64,000 nt of DNA from Pseudomonas frederiksbergensis (GCF_035751725.1 NZ_CP142104.1:558001-622000), one strand, 5' to 3'. Positions 1-9,578 are shown, counted from the stretch's first letter. A program made the numbers and translations. Notes: generated from the sequence alone by a model not told the origin.

Positions 1-478
1 CCTGCTCGACGATTCGGTTGATGCCGGCGAAAGTGCGATCTCCGTGTTCCGGGTTGGTCGGGATGCCGGCGGTAATCCGCAGGTATCGACACGAGCCGAC
101 GATGTAGCTGCGCGGGACGTCGGGCACGCTGGAAGGAGTGCGCAACTGGTAAATCTCCTTGGGCCACTGCAGCGGTAGTTCCAGGATGGTCTCGGGGGTA
201 TGCGCTGGGCTCAGGGTACTTTTCCAGCCGGCCTGGTATTCATAGGTCGTATCGGGCTCGAGGCCTTTCAATAGGATGACGCCGGCTAGGTCGCGGTAGG
301 AAACCAGTCGGATGAATTGTCCCTTGGACCACGTCGTATCGCCTTTTCGCCTGTGGCGAATACCGGCAAATAGCGGATTGTCTGTGTTGCCGTCACCTCG
401 TAGAAATATACGGGCATGATCGGTTGTCGTGTGGCCGACAATAGGGCCGACAGTGGGCTTTAGCATGTTCGAATCCAT
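1..478 (-). CDS. PhoD-like alkaline phosphatase/phosphodiesterase, N-terminal part
   Basis: The gene reads leftward and runs off the window, so only about 155 N-terminal residues are visible. After a short leader they read TVGPIVGHTTTDHARIFLRG, the opening of the N-terminal domain found in PhoD-type metallophosphatases; further on come a fibronectin-like segment with LEPDTTYEYQAGW and then YIVGSCRYL, where the phosphatase domain normally starts. The metal-binding residues are outside the window. Two ATG codons are possible, at 478 and 466. The second has a weak GGAT upstream and gives a start MLKPTVGP that looks more natural. A 16-bp palindrome (468-483) overlaps the first ATG. Family assignment is by sequence resemblance only; the substrate cannot be told. 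Confidence 0.7.
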   Translation of the reverse strand, partial: MDSNMLKPTVGPIVGHTTTDHARIFLRGDGNTDNPLFAGIRHRRKGDTTWSKGQFIRLVSYRDLAGVILLKGLEPDTTYEYQAGWKSTLSPAHTPETILELPLQWPKEIYQLRTPSSVPDVPRSYIVGSCRYLRITAGIPTNPEHGDRTFAGINRIVEQ

Positions 479-483
479 TCGAA
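468..483. promoter_or_regulatory. Palindrome at the start of the PhoD-like gene
   Basis: TTCGAATCCATTCGAA has 7-bp perfect arms around a 2-bp centre and overlaps the first possible ATG of the minus-strand PhoD-like gene. It could be an operator or a short hairpin near the start codon. Nothing else supports a function. Confidence 0.35.
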
Positions 484-665
484 GTTATTGGTTGTTGTCG
501 GCGCTGTAAGTTAGGGCGCGCCAAGGACATGCTAAAGCCGGGATGGCAATAAATATTGCAGGGGGAGGGGGCGGGCGTTGTGGGTAATGACTAACAGGAC
601 AAGTAGTCTTTTTTGCTGAGGGCGGTAGGAAAGTCCGTCAATTGAATAACGGTTTTAGCCTGCGC

Positions 666-692
666 AAAAAAAGCCCCGCCAAATGGGCGGGG
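666..692 (-). terminator. Rho-independent terminator of aceEF
   Basis: Read on the minus strand, a 7-bp CCCCGCC/GGCGGGG stem with a 5-base loop is followed by a run of T. It lies about 70 bp downstream of the aceF stop and is the expected end of the aceE-aceF transcript. Confidence 0.85.
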
Positions 693-732
693 TTGAGGTA
701 CGAGCGTGGCGCTCGGAAAACAGCGGTCGAGT

Positions 733-752
733 GGCCCTCCGCGAGGAGGGCC
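733..752. repeat. Perfect hairpin just after aceF
   Basis: GGCCCTCC, loop GCGA, GGAGGGCC: an 8-bp perfect stem with a GNRA-type loop, starting 8 bases after the aceF stop codon. It has no T-run of its own, so it more likely protects the 3' end or helps the terminator at 666-692 than ends transcription alone. Confidence 0.5.
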
Positions 753-760
753 GCCCGGTG

Positions 761-2416
761 TTACAGCAGGATGGTGCGGATGTCGCCCAGCAGGTCGCTC
801 AAGCGTTTGGTGAAGCGTGCAGCGGCGGCGCCGTTGATCACACGGTGATCGTAGGACAGCGACAATGGCAGCATCAGCTTCGGCTGGAAGGCCTTACCGT
901 CCCAGACAGGCTGGATGGTGGCCTTGGAAACACCCAGGATCGCCACTTCCGGCGCGTTGACGATCGGCGTGAAGCCGGTGCCGCCAATGTGGCCGAGGCT
1001 GGAGATGGTGAAGCAGGCGCCCTGCATGTCGTCGGCGGTGAGCTTCTTGTTCCGGGCTTTTTCGGCCAGGGCAGCGGCTTCGCCAGCCAGTTGCAGCAGG
1101 CTCTTCTGGTCGACGTTGCGGATGACCGGTACCAGCAGGCCTTCCGGGGTGTCGACGGCAAAGCCGATGTGCACGTATTTCTTGCGGATCACAGCCTTGC
1201 CGCTTGGGGCCAGGGAGCTGTTGAAGTCCGGCAGTTCCTTGAGCAGGTGTGCGCAGGCCTTGAGCAGCAATGGCAGGACGGTCAGCTTTACGCCGGCCTT
1301 TTCCGCCACGGCTTTCTGTGCAACGCGGAAAGCTTCCAGCTCGGTGATGTCAGCCTGGTCGAACTGAGTCACGTGCGGGATGTTCAGCCAGCTGCGGTGC
1401 AGGCTCGACGCGCCGATCTGCATCAGGCGAGTCATGGCCACTTCTTCGGTTTCGCCGAAGCGGCTGAAGTCCACCGCCGGAATCGGCGGGATACCCGCGC
1501 CGCCGGTGGCGCCTTCGGCCGGGGCGTTCTTGGCCTTCTGCATCATCGCCTTGACGTAGGCTTGCACGTCTTCCTTCAGCACGCGGCCGTGAGGGCCGCT
1601 TGGGCCGACGGCGGACAGTTCGACACCGAATTCACGGGCCAGCTGACGCACCGCTGGGCCAGCGTGCACCTTGGCACCGCTAGGTGCAGGCGCAGCAGCG
1701 GCGACTGGCGCTGGGGCTGCCTCGGCCTTGGCGGCGGGCGCAGCGGCTGGTGCTGGAGCTGCTTCAGCCTTGGCGGCTGGCGCAGCGGCCTGGGCGGGTG
1801 CGGCGGGTGCCGCAGCGCCAGCGACCTTGAGCTTCAGGATCAGGTCACCGGTACCGACTTCATCTTCCAGCTTGACCTCGACGCTTTCCACCACGCCGGC
1901 GGCCGGCGAAGGAATTTCCATGCTGGCCTTGTCGGATTCCAGGGTGATCAGCGACTGGTCGGCTTCGACGGTGTCGCCAGCCTTGACCAGCACTTCGATG
2001 ATCTTGGCCTTGCCCGACGAACCGATGTCCGGAACATGAATGTCCTGGACTGTCGCCGCTGCAGGTGCAGCAGCCGGCGCGGGAGCCGTTCCGGGAGCCG
2101 CTTCGGCAGCCGGTGCGGCGGCAGGTTTCTCCGCCGCTGCCGGGGCAGCCGCAGGGGCGGCCGCTTCAGGCGCCGCAGCAGCGCCCTCGACTTCCAGCTC
2201 CAGCAGCTCGTCGCCTTCTTTCAGGCGATCGCCCAGCTTCACTTTCAGGCTCTTGATGACACCGGCCTTCGGCGCTGGCACTTCCATGCTGGCCTTGTCC
2301 GATTCAAGCGTCAGGATGCTCTGGTCGGCTTCGATACGGTCGCCGACCTTCACAAACAGTTCAATTACTTCACCTTCACCGCTGCCGATGTCAGGTACGC
2401 GAATGAGTTCGCTCAC
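761..2416 (-). CDS. aceF: Pyruvate dehydrogenase E2, dihydrolipoyl acetyltransferase
   Basis: This is the core subunit of the pyruvate dehydrogenase complex; it passes the acetyl group from E1 to CoA. The 551-residue protein has two lipoyl domains (about 4-78 and 123-197) with lipoyl lysines K41 and K163 in ESDKASM, joined by Ala/Pro-rich linkers. An E1/E3-binding domain (about 250-287) and a catalytic domain follow, ending in SYDHRVINGAAAARF, which carries the catalytic His and Asn known from Azotobacter E2. Two lipoyl domains, rather than the three of E. coli, is usual for Pseudomonas. The start is GTG with GAGGAG eight bases upstream. It lies 11 bp after aceE and is cotranscribed with it. 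The Ala/Pro linkers create a false long reading frame on the opposite strand. Confidence 0.97.
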   Translation of the reverse strand: MSELIRVPDIGSGEGEVIELFVKVGDRIEADQSILTLESDKASMEVPAPKAGVIKSLKVKLGDRLKEGDELLELEVEGAAAAPEAAAPAAAPAAAEKPAAAPAAEAAPGTAPAPAAAPAAATVQDIHVPDIGSSGKAKIIEVLVKAGDTVEADQSLITLESDKASMEIPSPAAGVVESVEVKLEDEVGTGDLILKLKVAGAAAPAAPAQAAAPAAKAEAAPAPAAAPAAKAEAAPAPVAAAAPAPSGAKVHAGPAVRQLAREFGVELSAVGPSGPHGRVLKEDVQAYVKAMMQKAKNAPAEGATGGAGIPPIPAVDFSRFGETEEVAMTRLMQIGASSLHRSWLNIPHVTQFDQADITELEAFRVAQKAVAEKAGVKLTVLPLLLKACAHLLKELPDFNSSLAPSGKAVIRKKYVHIGFAVDTPEGLLVPVIRNVDQKSLLQLAGEAAALAEKARNKKLTADDMQGACFTISSLGHIGGTGFTPIVNAPEVAILGVSKATIQPVWDGKAFQPKLMLPLSLSYDHRVINGAAAARFTKRLSDLLGDIRTILL

Positions 2417-2427
2417 GAAAATTCTCC

Positions 2428-5073
2428 TCAGCAGTCCAGTGGGTTGCGTTTTTCCGGATCGATGCCGAACTTGACGATGGCTTCGGCCACCACTTTAGGT
2501 TCGATATCGCCACGGTCAGCCAGGGCTTCCAGGGCTGCCAACACAACGAACTTACGGTCGACTTCGAAGAAGTGACGCAGCTTCTTGCGGCTGTCGCTAC
2601 GGCCGAAACCGTCGGTGCCCAGCACTTTGAATTCCTTGGAAGGAACCCACTGGCGGATCTGCTCGGCGAACAGCTTCATGTAGTCGGTGGAGGCGATGAC
2701 CGGACCTTTGCGGCCGTTCAGGCACTCTTCGACGTAGCTCAGCTTTGGCTTCTGGCCAGGATGCAGGCGGTTGCTGCGCTCCACGGCCAGGCCGTCGCGA
2801 CGCAGTTCGTTGAAGCTGGTGACACTCCAGACGTCGGCGCCGACGTTGAACTCTTCACGCAGGATCTTCGCCGCTTCACGCACTTCGCGCAGGATGGTGC
2901 CAGAGCCCATGAGCTGGACGTGATGCGCCGCTTCGCGGGTGTCTTCCTCGAGCAGGTACATGCCCTTGACGATGCCTGCTTCCACGCCGGCCGGCATGGC
3001 TGGCTGCTGGTAGGACTCGTTCATCACGGTGATGTAGTAGAAGACGTCCTGTTGCTCTTCGGTCATCTTCTTCATGCCGTCCTGGATGATCACCGCCAGC
3101 TCGTAGCCGTAGGTCGGATCATAGGTGCGGCAGTTCGGGATGGTCCCGGCCAGCATGTGACTGTGGCCGTCTTCGTGCTGCAGGCCTTCACCGTTGAGGG
3201 TGGTCCGGCCGGCGGTGCCGCCGATCAGGAAGCCACGGGTACGGCTGTCGCCGGCGGCCCAGGCCAGGTCACCGATACGCTGGAAGCCGAACATCGAATA
3301 GAAGATGTAGAACGGCAGCATCGGCTGGTTGTGGCTGGAGTACGAAGTACCGGCGGCGATGAAGGAGCTCATGGCGCCCGCTTCGTTGATGCCTTCTTCG
3401 AGGATCTGGCCCTTCTTGTCTTCCTTGTAGAACATCACCTGGTCTTTATCGACTGGCTCGTAGAGCTGGCCGACGGACGAGTAGATGCCCAACTGGCGGA
3501 ACATGCCTTCCATACCGAAGGTACGGGCTTCGTCCGGGATGATCGGGACGATGCGCGAGCCGATTTCCTTGTCCTTGACCAGTTGCGCGAGGATTCGCAC
3601 GAAAGCCATGGTGGTGGAGATTTCACGATCGCCAGAGCCGTCCAGGATGGCCTTGAGGGTATCGAGTGGCGGAGTCGGGATGCTGAAGCTCTTGGCGCGG
3701 CGCTGAGGCACGAAACCGCCCAATGCCGCACGGCGCTCGGCCAGGTAACGGGCTTCGGCGCTGCCTTCTTCGGGTTTGAAGAACGGCAGGTTTTCCAGCT
3801 CGCTGTCCTTGACCGGAATGTCGAAGCGGTCGCGGAACAGCTTCAGGCTCTCGACATCGACCTTCTTGGTGTTGTGCGCGGTGTTCTTCGCTTCACCGGC
3901 ACCGGTGCCATAACCCTTGATGGTCTTGGCCAGGATGACAGTTGGCTGCTCTTTGTGATTGACCGCCTGGTGGTACGCCGCGTAGACCTTGTACGGGTCG
4001 TGGCCACCACGGTTGAGTTTCCAGATCTCGTCGTCGGACAGATCGGCAACCATTGCCTTGAGTTCAGGCGAGTTGAAGAAGTGTTCACGGACGAACGCGC
4101 CGTCCTTGGCCTTGTAGTTCTGGTATTCGCCGTCGATGACTTCGTCCATGCGACGCTGCAGGATGCCATCGACGTCCTTGGCCAGCAGTGGGTCCCAGAA
4201 ACGGCCCCAGATGACTTTGTTAACGTTCCACTGGGCGCCACGGAACACGCCTTCGAGTTCCTGGATGATCTTGGCGTTGCCGCGAACCGGGCCGTCGAGG
4301 CGCTGCAGGTTGCAGTTGATGACGAAGATCAGGTTGTCCAGCTTTTCGCGGCCTGCCAGCGAGATCGCGCCGAGGGATTCCGGCTCGTCGCACTCGCCGT
4401 CGCCCATGAAGCACCAGACTTTCTGCTTGCCTGGCTGGATGAAGCCACGGGCTTCCAGGTACTTCATGAAGCGTGCCTGGTAAATCGCCTGGATCGGGCC
4501 CAGGCCCATGGAAACAGTCGGGAACTGCCAGAAGTCAGGCATCAGCCAAGGGTGCGGGTACGAGGACAGGCCGTTGCCGTCCACTTCCTGGCGGAAGTTG
4601 TTCATCTGGTCTTCGGTGATGCGGCCTTCCATGAACGCACGGGCGTAGACGCCTGGCGATGCGTGACCCTGGAAGTAGATCAGGTCGCCGCCGTGTTCGT
4701 CGGTCGGGGCCTGGAAGAAGTAGTTGAAGCCGATGTCATACAGCGTCGCGCTGGAGGCGAAGCTGGAGATGTGACCGCCCAGGTCGGAATCTTTCAGGTT
4801 GGTACGCATGACCATGGCCAACGCGTTCCAGCGCACCAGCGAGCGAATGCGGCGTTCCATGAACAGGTCGCCAGGCATGCGTGCTTCGTGGGTAACGGGG
4901 ATCGTGTTGCGGTACGGCGTGGTGATGGCGTAGGGCAGTTGCGAACCGCTGCGGGTTGCGAGTTCACCCATACGGGTCATCAGATAATGAGCACGGTCTT
5001 CGCCTTCTTTGTCGAGAACCGATTCCAGGGCGTCCAGCCATTCCTGGGTTTCGACGGGATCGAGGTCTTGCAT
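2428..5073 (-). CDS. aceE: Pyruvate dehydrogenase E1 component (homodimeric type)
   Basis: AceE decarboxylates pyruvate with thiamin diphosphate and acetylates the lipoyl groups of AceF. At 881 residues it has the full length of the single-chain gammaproteobacterial E1. The ThDP/Mg motif GDGECDEPES begins near residue 224 and its partner Asn is in NCNLQRLDGP near 253-262. The C-terminal transketolase-like part contains GTSYSSHNQPMLPFYIFYSM. The ATG follows CTGGAG at good spacing. It is the first gene of the aceE-aceF unit, and a pair of operator-like sites lies 110-180 bp upstream. It makes acetyl-CoA for the TCA cycle, and it needs the thiamin made with ThiC, encoded further along this window. 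Confidence 0.98.
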   Translation of the reverse strand: MQDLDPVETQEWLDALESVLDKEGEDRAHYLMTRMGELATRSGSQLPYAITTPYRNTIPVTHEARMPGDLFMERRIRSLVRWNALAMVMRTNLKDSDLGGHISSFASSATLYDIGFNYFFQAPTDEHGGDLIYFQGHASPGVYARAFMEGRITEDQMNNFRQEVDGNGLSSYPHPWLMPDFWQFPTVSMGLGPIQAIYQARFMKYLEARGFIQPGKQKVWCFMGDGECDEPESLGAISLAGREKLDNLIFVINCNLQRLDGPVRGNAKIIQELEGVFRGAQWNVNKVIWGRFWDPLLAKDVDGILQRRMDEVIDGEYQNYKAKDGAFVREHFFNSPELKAMVADLSDDEIWKLNRGGHDPYKVYAAYHQAVNHKEQPTVILAKTIKGYGTGAGEAKNTAHNTKKVDVESLKLFRDRFDIPVKDSELENLPFFKPEEGSAEARYLAERRAALGGFVPQRRAKSFSIPTPPLDTLKAILDGSGDREISTTMAFVRILAQLVKDKEIGSRIVPIIPDEARTFGMEGMFRQLGIYSSVGQLYEPVDKDQVMFYKEDKKGQILEEGINEAGAMSSFIAAGTSYSSHNQPMLPFYIFYSMFGFQRIGDLAWAAGDSRTRGFLIGGTAGRTTLNGEGLQHEDGHSHMLAGTIPNCRTYDPTYGYELAVIIQDGMKKMTEEQQDVFYYITVMNESYQQPAMPAGVEAGIVKGMYLLEEDTREAAHHVQLMGSGTILREVREAAKILREEFNVGADVWSVTSFNELRRDGLAVERSNRLHPGQKPKLSYVEECLNGRKGPVIASTDYMKLFAEQIRQWVPSKEFKVLGTDGFGRSDSRKKLRHFFEVDRKFVVLAALEALADRGDIEPKVVAEAIVKFGIDPEKRNPLDC

Positions 5074-5181
5074 GGCTTGCTCCAGGGCGGAAAGGCTACC
5101 AGAATCGGTTGCCTGAGTTTGCGACTGGCCTTGTGGGCAGACGATATAAATTCTTGGATTGCCGAAGGTTGTTTCGGCGGC

Positions 5182-5250
5182 GTGTAGTTTTACTACAAAT
5201 CGTCGGCCGTTTCAGCCTTTCGAATGTATAGACGAGTAGTAAAACTACAC
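5182..5250. promoter_or_regulatory. Paired GntR/FadR-type operator sites upstream of aceE
   Basis: GTGTAGTTTTACTAC at 5182-5196 recurs as its exact reverse complement at 5236-5250, 39 bp apart. Each copy contains TAGTNNNACTA, which fits the TNGTNNNACNA consensus known for FadR-subfamily GntR repressors (PdhR, LldR, GlcC). They sit in the 382-bp gap between the divergent aceE and glnE genes, nearer aceE. I infer control of aceEF by such a regulator; its identity is not visible here. The rest of the gap (5074-5181, 5251-5455) shows no other clear signal apart from an AAGGA ribosome site before glnE. Confidence 0.65.
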
Positions 5251-5455
5251 ATGAGCGGCTGATGGCCCCTCGTTTCGTTGTGAGAATAATCGTTACTGTT
5301 GGTCATTTGCCAACTCGAACAGGTAAAAAATTGATGCGGGCTGCCAATAAAATCAGAAAATCAGCTATTTATCATCTTTGTTCGACAGTCGATCAGGTAG
5401 TGGCATTTCAAAAAACACTACATCCAGCCTTTCCCGCGCCGATCAAGGATAGACC

Positions 5456-8395
5456 ATGAGCCTGCCCTCGCTTGCCGAAATACCGGCGATTCTCCAGTCA
5501 TTGGTCAGTCGGGCCGAGCAGTCGTTCCGCGCGGCGGTCGCCTCCCTCGGTGACGACCATGGACTGTCTGCCTGGACGCCGCAGCGTTGGGCCGAGTTCA
5601 ACCGCGTCGCCGCCGCCAGTGATTTTGTCATCGAGCAAAGTGTACGAGACCCTTCGATGCTGTTGGAACTGGTGCGTAGCGGCGAGTTGGACCGAAGCCT
5701 GGCCCAGGGTGAAATGCGCGCGCAGATCGGTGCGGCCGTGCAGGCCGCCGAGACCGAGGACGAGCTGGGTCGCGTCCTGCGTCGCCAGCGCACGCGCCAG
5801 CAAGTGCGAATCATCTGGCGCGACCTGACCCGCCAGGCCGACCTCGTCCAGACCTGCCGCGACCTGTCGGACATGGCCGATACCTGCATCGACCAGGCTT
5901 ACCAATGGTTGTACCAACGCCTCAGCCAGCAATTCGGCACGCCCACCGGCCGGCGCAGTGGTGAGCCGCAGCAGATGGTCATCCTGGGCATGGGCAAGCT
6001 GGGCGCCGTTGAATTGAACCTGTCATCGGACATCGACCTGATCTTCGCCTACCCCGAAGGTGGCGAAACCGTCGGCGCGAAGCGGCCACTGGATAACCAG
6101 GAGTTTTTCATCCGCGTCGGCCAGCGCCTGATCAAGGCCCTCGATCCGATGACCGTCGACGGCTTTGTGTTCCGTGTCGATATGCGCCTGCGCCCTTACG
6201 GCTCGGCCGGTGCGCTTGTGCTGAGCTTCAATGCCCTGGAGCAGTATTACCAGGACCAGGGGCGCGACTGGGAGCGCTACGCGATGATCAAGGCGCGCGT
6301 GGTGGCGGGTGATCAGGTCGCCGGCGCGCAGTTGCTCGACATGCTGCGGCCGTTCGTCTATCGCCGTTACCTGGACTTTTCCGCCATCGAAGCGCTGCGC
6401 ACCATGAAGCAACTGATCCAGCAGGAGGTGCGGCGCAAGGGCATGGCCGACAACATCAAGCTGGGCTCGGGCGGCATCCGCGAGGTGGAGTTCATTGCCC
6501 AGGCGTTTCAGTTGATCCACGGTGGACGCGACTTGAGCCTGCAGCAGCGACCCTTGTTGAAGGTGCTCGCCACGCTGGAAGGACAGGGCTACCTGCCGTC
6601 CAGGGTGGTCGACGAGCTGCGCCAGGGTTATGAATTCTTGCGTTATACCGAGCATGCGATCCAGGCCATTGCCGATCGCCAGACCCAGATGTTGCCGGAC
6701 AATGCCCAGGATCAGGCGCGCATTGCGTTGATGCTGGGCTTCGCCGATTGGTCGGCGTTCCACGAACAGTTGATGTACTGGCGTGGGCGAGTGGCGTGGC
6801 ATTTCGGCCAGGTCATCGCCGATCCGGATGAAGAAGAGGGCGGCGAAGGCGAACTCGCGGTGGGTGGGGAATGGCTGCCGCTGTGGGAAGACAGCCAGGA
6901 TGAGGAGGCGGCGTGTCGCCAATTGGAGGAGGGCGGTTTTACCGATGCGTCCAAAGCGCTCAAGGCCTTGGCTGCCTTGCGCGCCAGCCCGCAATTGCGC
7001 GCCATGCAACGGCTGGGGCGCGAGCGCCTGGATGCGTTCATTCCGCGCCTGCTGGCCCAGGCGGTGGAGCATGCCGACCCGGACCTGGTGCTCGAGCGCG
7101 TATTGCCATTGGTGGAAGCCGTGGCGCGCCGTTCAGCTTATCTGGTGCTGCTGACCGAAAACCCGGGCGCGTTGCGGCGTTTGCTGACGCTGTGCGCGGC
7201 GAGTCCGTGGATTGCCGAGCAGATCACCCGTTTCCCGCTGTTGCTCGACGAGCTGCTTAATGAAGGTCGCTTGTTCAAGCCGCCACTGGCGCCTGAGCTG
7301 GCAGCGGAGTTGCGCGAACGCCTGACACGCATTCCCGAAGATGATCTTGAGCAACAGATGGAGGCCTTGCGGCATTTCAAGCTGGCCCACCGCTTGCGCG
7401 TGGCTGCCTCGGAAATCGCCGGCAGCCTGCCCTTGATGAAGGTCAGCGACTATCTGACCTGGCTTGCCGAGGCAATTCTCGAACAAGTGCTGGCCCTGGC
7501 CTGGCGCCAGACAGTCACCAAGCATGGCGTACCCTTGCGCACAGATGGCAGCCTGTGCGATCCGGGTTTCATTATTGTCGGTTATGGGAAAGTCGGCGGC
7601 CTGGAGTTGGGGCATGGTTCCGACCTGGACCTGGTGTTCATCCACGATGGCGACCCGCAAGCCGAAACCGACGGCCCGAAACCCATCGACGGCGCGCAAT
7701 TCTTCACCCGGCTTGGCCAACGCATCATTCACCTGCTGACCGCCCAGACCAACTCCGGGCAGTTATACGAAGTGGATATGCGCCTGCGACCGTCCGGGGC
7801 GTCGGGGTTGCTGGTCAGTTCCTTGGGGGCGTTTGACCGTTACCAGGAAAACGAAGCCTGGACATGGGAGCATCAGGCGCTGGTACGTGCCAGGGTGCTG
7901 GTGGGCAGCCAGGACGTCGGCCAGGCGTTTGAAAAAGTGCGCGCCAAGGTGCTGGGGCGCACACGTGACTTGCCGACGCTGCGCCAGGAGGTCAGCGAGA
8001 TGCGGGCCAAGATGCGCGACAACCTCGGCAGCAAGGCCACCGCCGCCGGGACCGCGCCGAATGCCTTCGAAGCCACGGCGCCCTTTGACCTCAAGCAGGA
8101 TGCCGGAGGTATCGTCGATATTGAATTTATGGTGCAATACGCGGCCCTGGCGTGGTCCGAGGCGTACCCGTCGCTGGTGCGCTACACCGATAACATCCGC
8201 ATCCTGGACGGATTGCAGGAGGTCGGGTTGATGCCCGCCGAGGATGCCACGCTGTTGCGCGAGGCCTACAAGGCCTACCGCTCCGCCGCCCACCGCCAGG
8301 CCTTGCAGAAAGACGCCGGGGTCATCGCAGGCGACCAGTTCGTGGATGAACGTCGACAGGTGATGCGGATCTGGCGGGAGTTGGGGCTGAGTTGA
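5456..8395 (+). CDS. glnE: Glutamine synthetase adenylyltransferase/deadenylase
   Basis: GlnE switches glutamine synthetase off by adding AMP and on by removing it, in response to the PII protein and glutamine. The 979-residue protein has the expected two nucleotidyltransferase domains. The N-terminal one carries GMGKLGAVELNLSSDIDLIF (about 178-197; deadenylation) and the C-terminal one GYGKVGGLELGHGSDLDLVF (about 709-728; adenylylation), each with the D-x-D metal pair. AAGGA lies 7 bases before the ATG. It diverges from aceE and is separated from waaF by a terminator. Length and both active sites look intact. Confidence 0.97.
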   Translation: MSLPSLAEIPAILQSLVSRAEQSFRAAVASLGDDHGLSAWTPQRWAEFNRVAAASDFVIEQSVRDPSMLLELVRSGELDRSLAQGEMRAQIGAAVQAAETEDELGRVLRRQRTRQQVRIIWRDLTRQADLVQTCRDLSDMADTCIDQAYQWLYQRLSQQFGTPTGRRSGEPQQMVILGMGKLGAVELNLSSDIDLIFAYPEGGETVGAKRPLDNQEFFIRVGQRLIKALDPMTVDGFVFRVDMRLRPYGSAGALVLSFNALEQYYQDQGRDWERYAMIKARVVAGDQVAGAQLLDMLRPFVYRRYLDFSAIEALRTMKQLIQQEVRRKGMADNIKLGSGGIREVEFIAQAFQLIHGGRDLSLQQRPLLKVLATLEGQGYLPSRVVDELRQGYEFLRYTEHAIQAIADRQTQMLPDNAQDQARIALMLGFADWSAFHEQLMYWRGRVAWHFGQVIADPDEEEGGEGELAVGGEWLPLWEDSQDEEAACRQLEEGGFTDASKALKALAALRASPQLRAMQRLGRERLDAFIPRLLAQAVEHADPDLVLERVLPLVEAVARRSAYLVLLTENPGALRRLLTLCAASPWIAEQITRFPLLLDELLNEGRLFKPPLAPELAAELRERLTRIPEDDLEQQMEALRHFKLAHRLRVAASEIAGSLPLMKVSDYLTWLAEAILEQVLALAWRQTVTKHGVPLRTDGSLCDPGFIIVGYGKVGGLELGHGSDLDLVFIHDGDPQAETDGPKPIDGAQFFTRLGQRIIHLLTAQTNSGQLYEVDMRLRPSGASGLLVSSLGAFDRYQENEAWTWEHQALVRARVLVGSQDVGQAFEKVRAKVLGRTRDLPTLRQEVSEMRAKMRDNLGSKATAAGTAPNAFEATAPFDLKQDAGGIVDIEFMVQYAALAWSEAYPSLVRYTDNIRILDGLQEVGLMPAEDATLLREAYKAYRSAAHRQALQKDAGVIAGDQFVDERRQVMRIWRELGLS

Positions 8396-8502
8396 TAGTC
8401 AATGACTGGGGGAGCGAGCCAAGCCCGGTGCCACAGTTGATTGGCGGTGTGTTGTAGATTAGGGCCACAGGTAACGACCTAAGCCACAGTGATTCTCGAG
8501 GC

Positions 8503-8531
8503 GGGGAGGCGTAGGCCTCCCCGTATCGTTT
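8503..8531 (+). terminator. Terminator between glnE and waaF
   Basis: GGGGAGGC (8503-8510), loop GTAG, GCCTCCCC (8515-8522), then GTATCGTTTTT. An 8-bp GC-rich stem followed by a T-run ends glnE just 12 bp before the waaF start, so some of the waa transcription must start inside or before it by readthrough. Confidence 0.7.
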
Positions 8532-8542
8532 TTGGAAAGCAC

Positions 8543-9577
8543 ATGAATATTCTGATCGTTGGGCCCAGTTGGGTCGGTGACATGGTGATGGCGCAGACAT
8601 TGTTCCAATGTCTCAAGCTGCGACATCCACAGTGCGAAATCGATGTCCTGGCCCCGGAATGGAGTCGGCCGATCCTTGAGCGCATGCCCGAAGTGCGCAA
8701 GGCCTTGAGCTTTCCGCTCGGCCATGGCGTGCTGGAGCTGGCGACCCGCCGGCGTATCGGCAAATCCCTGGCCGGCCAGTACGAGCAGGCCATCCTGTTG
8801 CCCAATTCGTTGAAGTCGGCGCTGGTGCCGTTCTTTGCCGGCATTGCCAAGCGCACCGGCTGGCGCGGCGAGTTTCGCTACGGCCTGCTCAATGACGTGC
8901 GCACGCTCGACAAGGATCGTTATCCATTGATGATCGAGCGCTTCATGGCCCTGGCCTATGAGCCGGGCGCCGAGTTGCCCAAGCCGTATCCGCGACCGAG
9001 CCTGCAGATCGACCCGCTAACGCGCGAAGCGGCCCTGGCCAAGTTCGGCTTGAGCCTGGATCGTCCGGTATTGGCCCTGTGCCCGGGCGCTGAGTTCGGT
9101 GAGTCCAAGCGCTGGCCGGCGGAGCATTACGCCCAGGTTGCCGAGGCGAAGATTCGTGAAGGCTGGCAAGTGTGGCTGTTCGGCTCGAAAAACGATCACC
9201 CGGTGGGAGAAGACATCCGTTCGCGGTTGATCCCAGGGCTGCGGGAAGAGTCGGTCAATCTCAGTGGCGACACGTCCCTGGCCGAGGCCATCGACCTGCT
9301 GTCCTGCGCCGATTCGGTGGTGTCCAACGACTCCGGCCTGATGCACGTCGCCGCGGCGCTGAACCGTCCGCTGGTGGCGGTCTATGGCTCCACTTCCCCG
9401 GGCTTTACGCCGCCGCTGGCCGATAAAGTCGAGGTCGTGCGCCTGGGCATCGAATGCAGCCCATGCTTCGACCGTACCTGCCGCTTCGGCCATTACAACT
9501 GCCTGCGCCAGCTCATGCCGCCGTCGGTGAACGAGGCACTGGAGCGTTTGCAGGGCACCCCCGTGGAGGTCCGGTAA
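8543..9577 (+). CDS. waaF: ADP-heptose:LPS heptosyltransferase II
   Basis: WaaF adds the second L-glycero-D-manno-heptose to the LPS inner core at the cytoplasmic face of the inner membrane. The 344-residue protein starts MNILIVGPSWVGDMVMAQ, the GT9 N-terminal signature, and has LALCPGAEFGESKRWP and SNDSGLMHVAAALNRPLVAV in the donor-binding half. A longer in-frame start exists at 8489 but would run through the upstream terminator hairpin, so ATG 8543 is preferred. It is the first gene of a tightly packed operon with waaC, waaG and waaP. Confidence 0.95.
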   Translation: MNILIVGPSWVGDMVMAQTLFQCLKLRHPQCEIDVLAPEWSRPILERMPEVRKALSFPLGHGVLELATRRRIGKSLAGQYEQAILLPNSLKSALVPFFAGIAKRTGWRGEFRYGLLNDVRTLDKDRYPLMIERFMALAYEPGAELPKPYPRPSLQIDPLTREAALAKFGLSLDRPVLALCPGAEFGESKRWPAEHYAQVAEAKIREGWQVWLFGSKNDHPVGEDIRSRLIPGLREESVNLSGDTSLAEAIDLLSCADSVVSNDSGLMHVAAALNRPLVAVYGSTSPGFTPPLADKVEVVRLGIECSPCFDRTCRFGHYNCLRQLMPPSVNEALERLQGTPVEVR

Positions 9578-9578
9578 C

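Noticed and set aside
683..2575. 630-residue open frame antisense to aceF
   Set aside because: It mirrors the Ala/Pro-rich linkers and lipoyl domains of AceF in high-GC sequence, has no ribosome site and no recognisable domain.
2572..5187. 871-residue open frame antisense to aceE
   Set aside because: It covers aceE almost exactly on the other strand; AceE is certain from its ThDP motif, and the antisense translation has no protein-like features.
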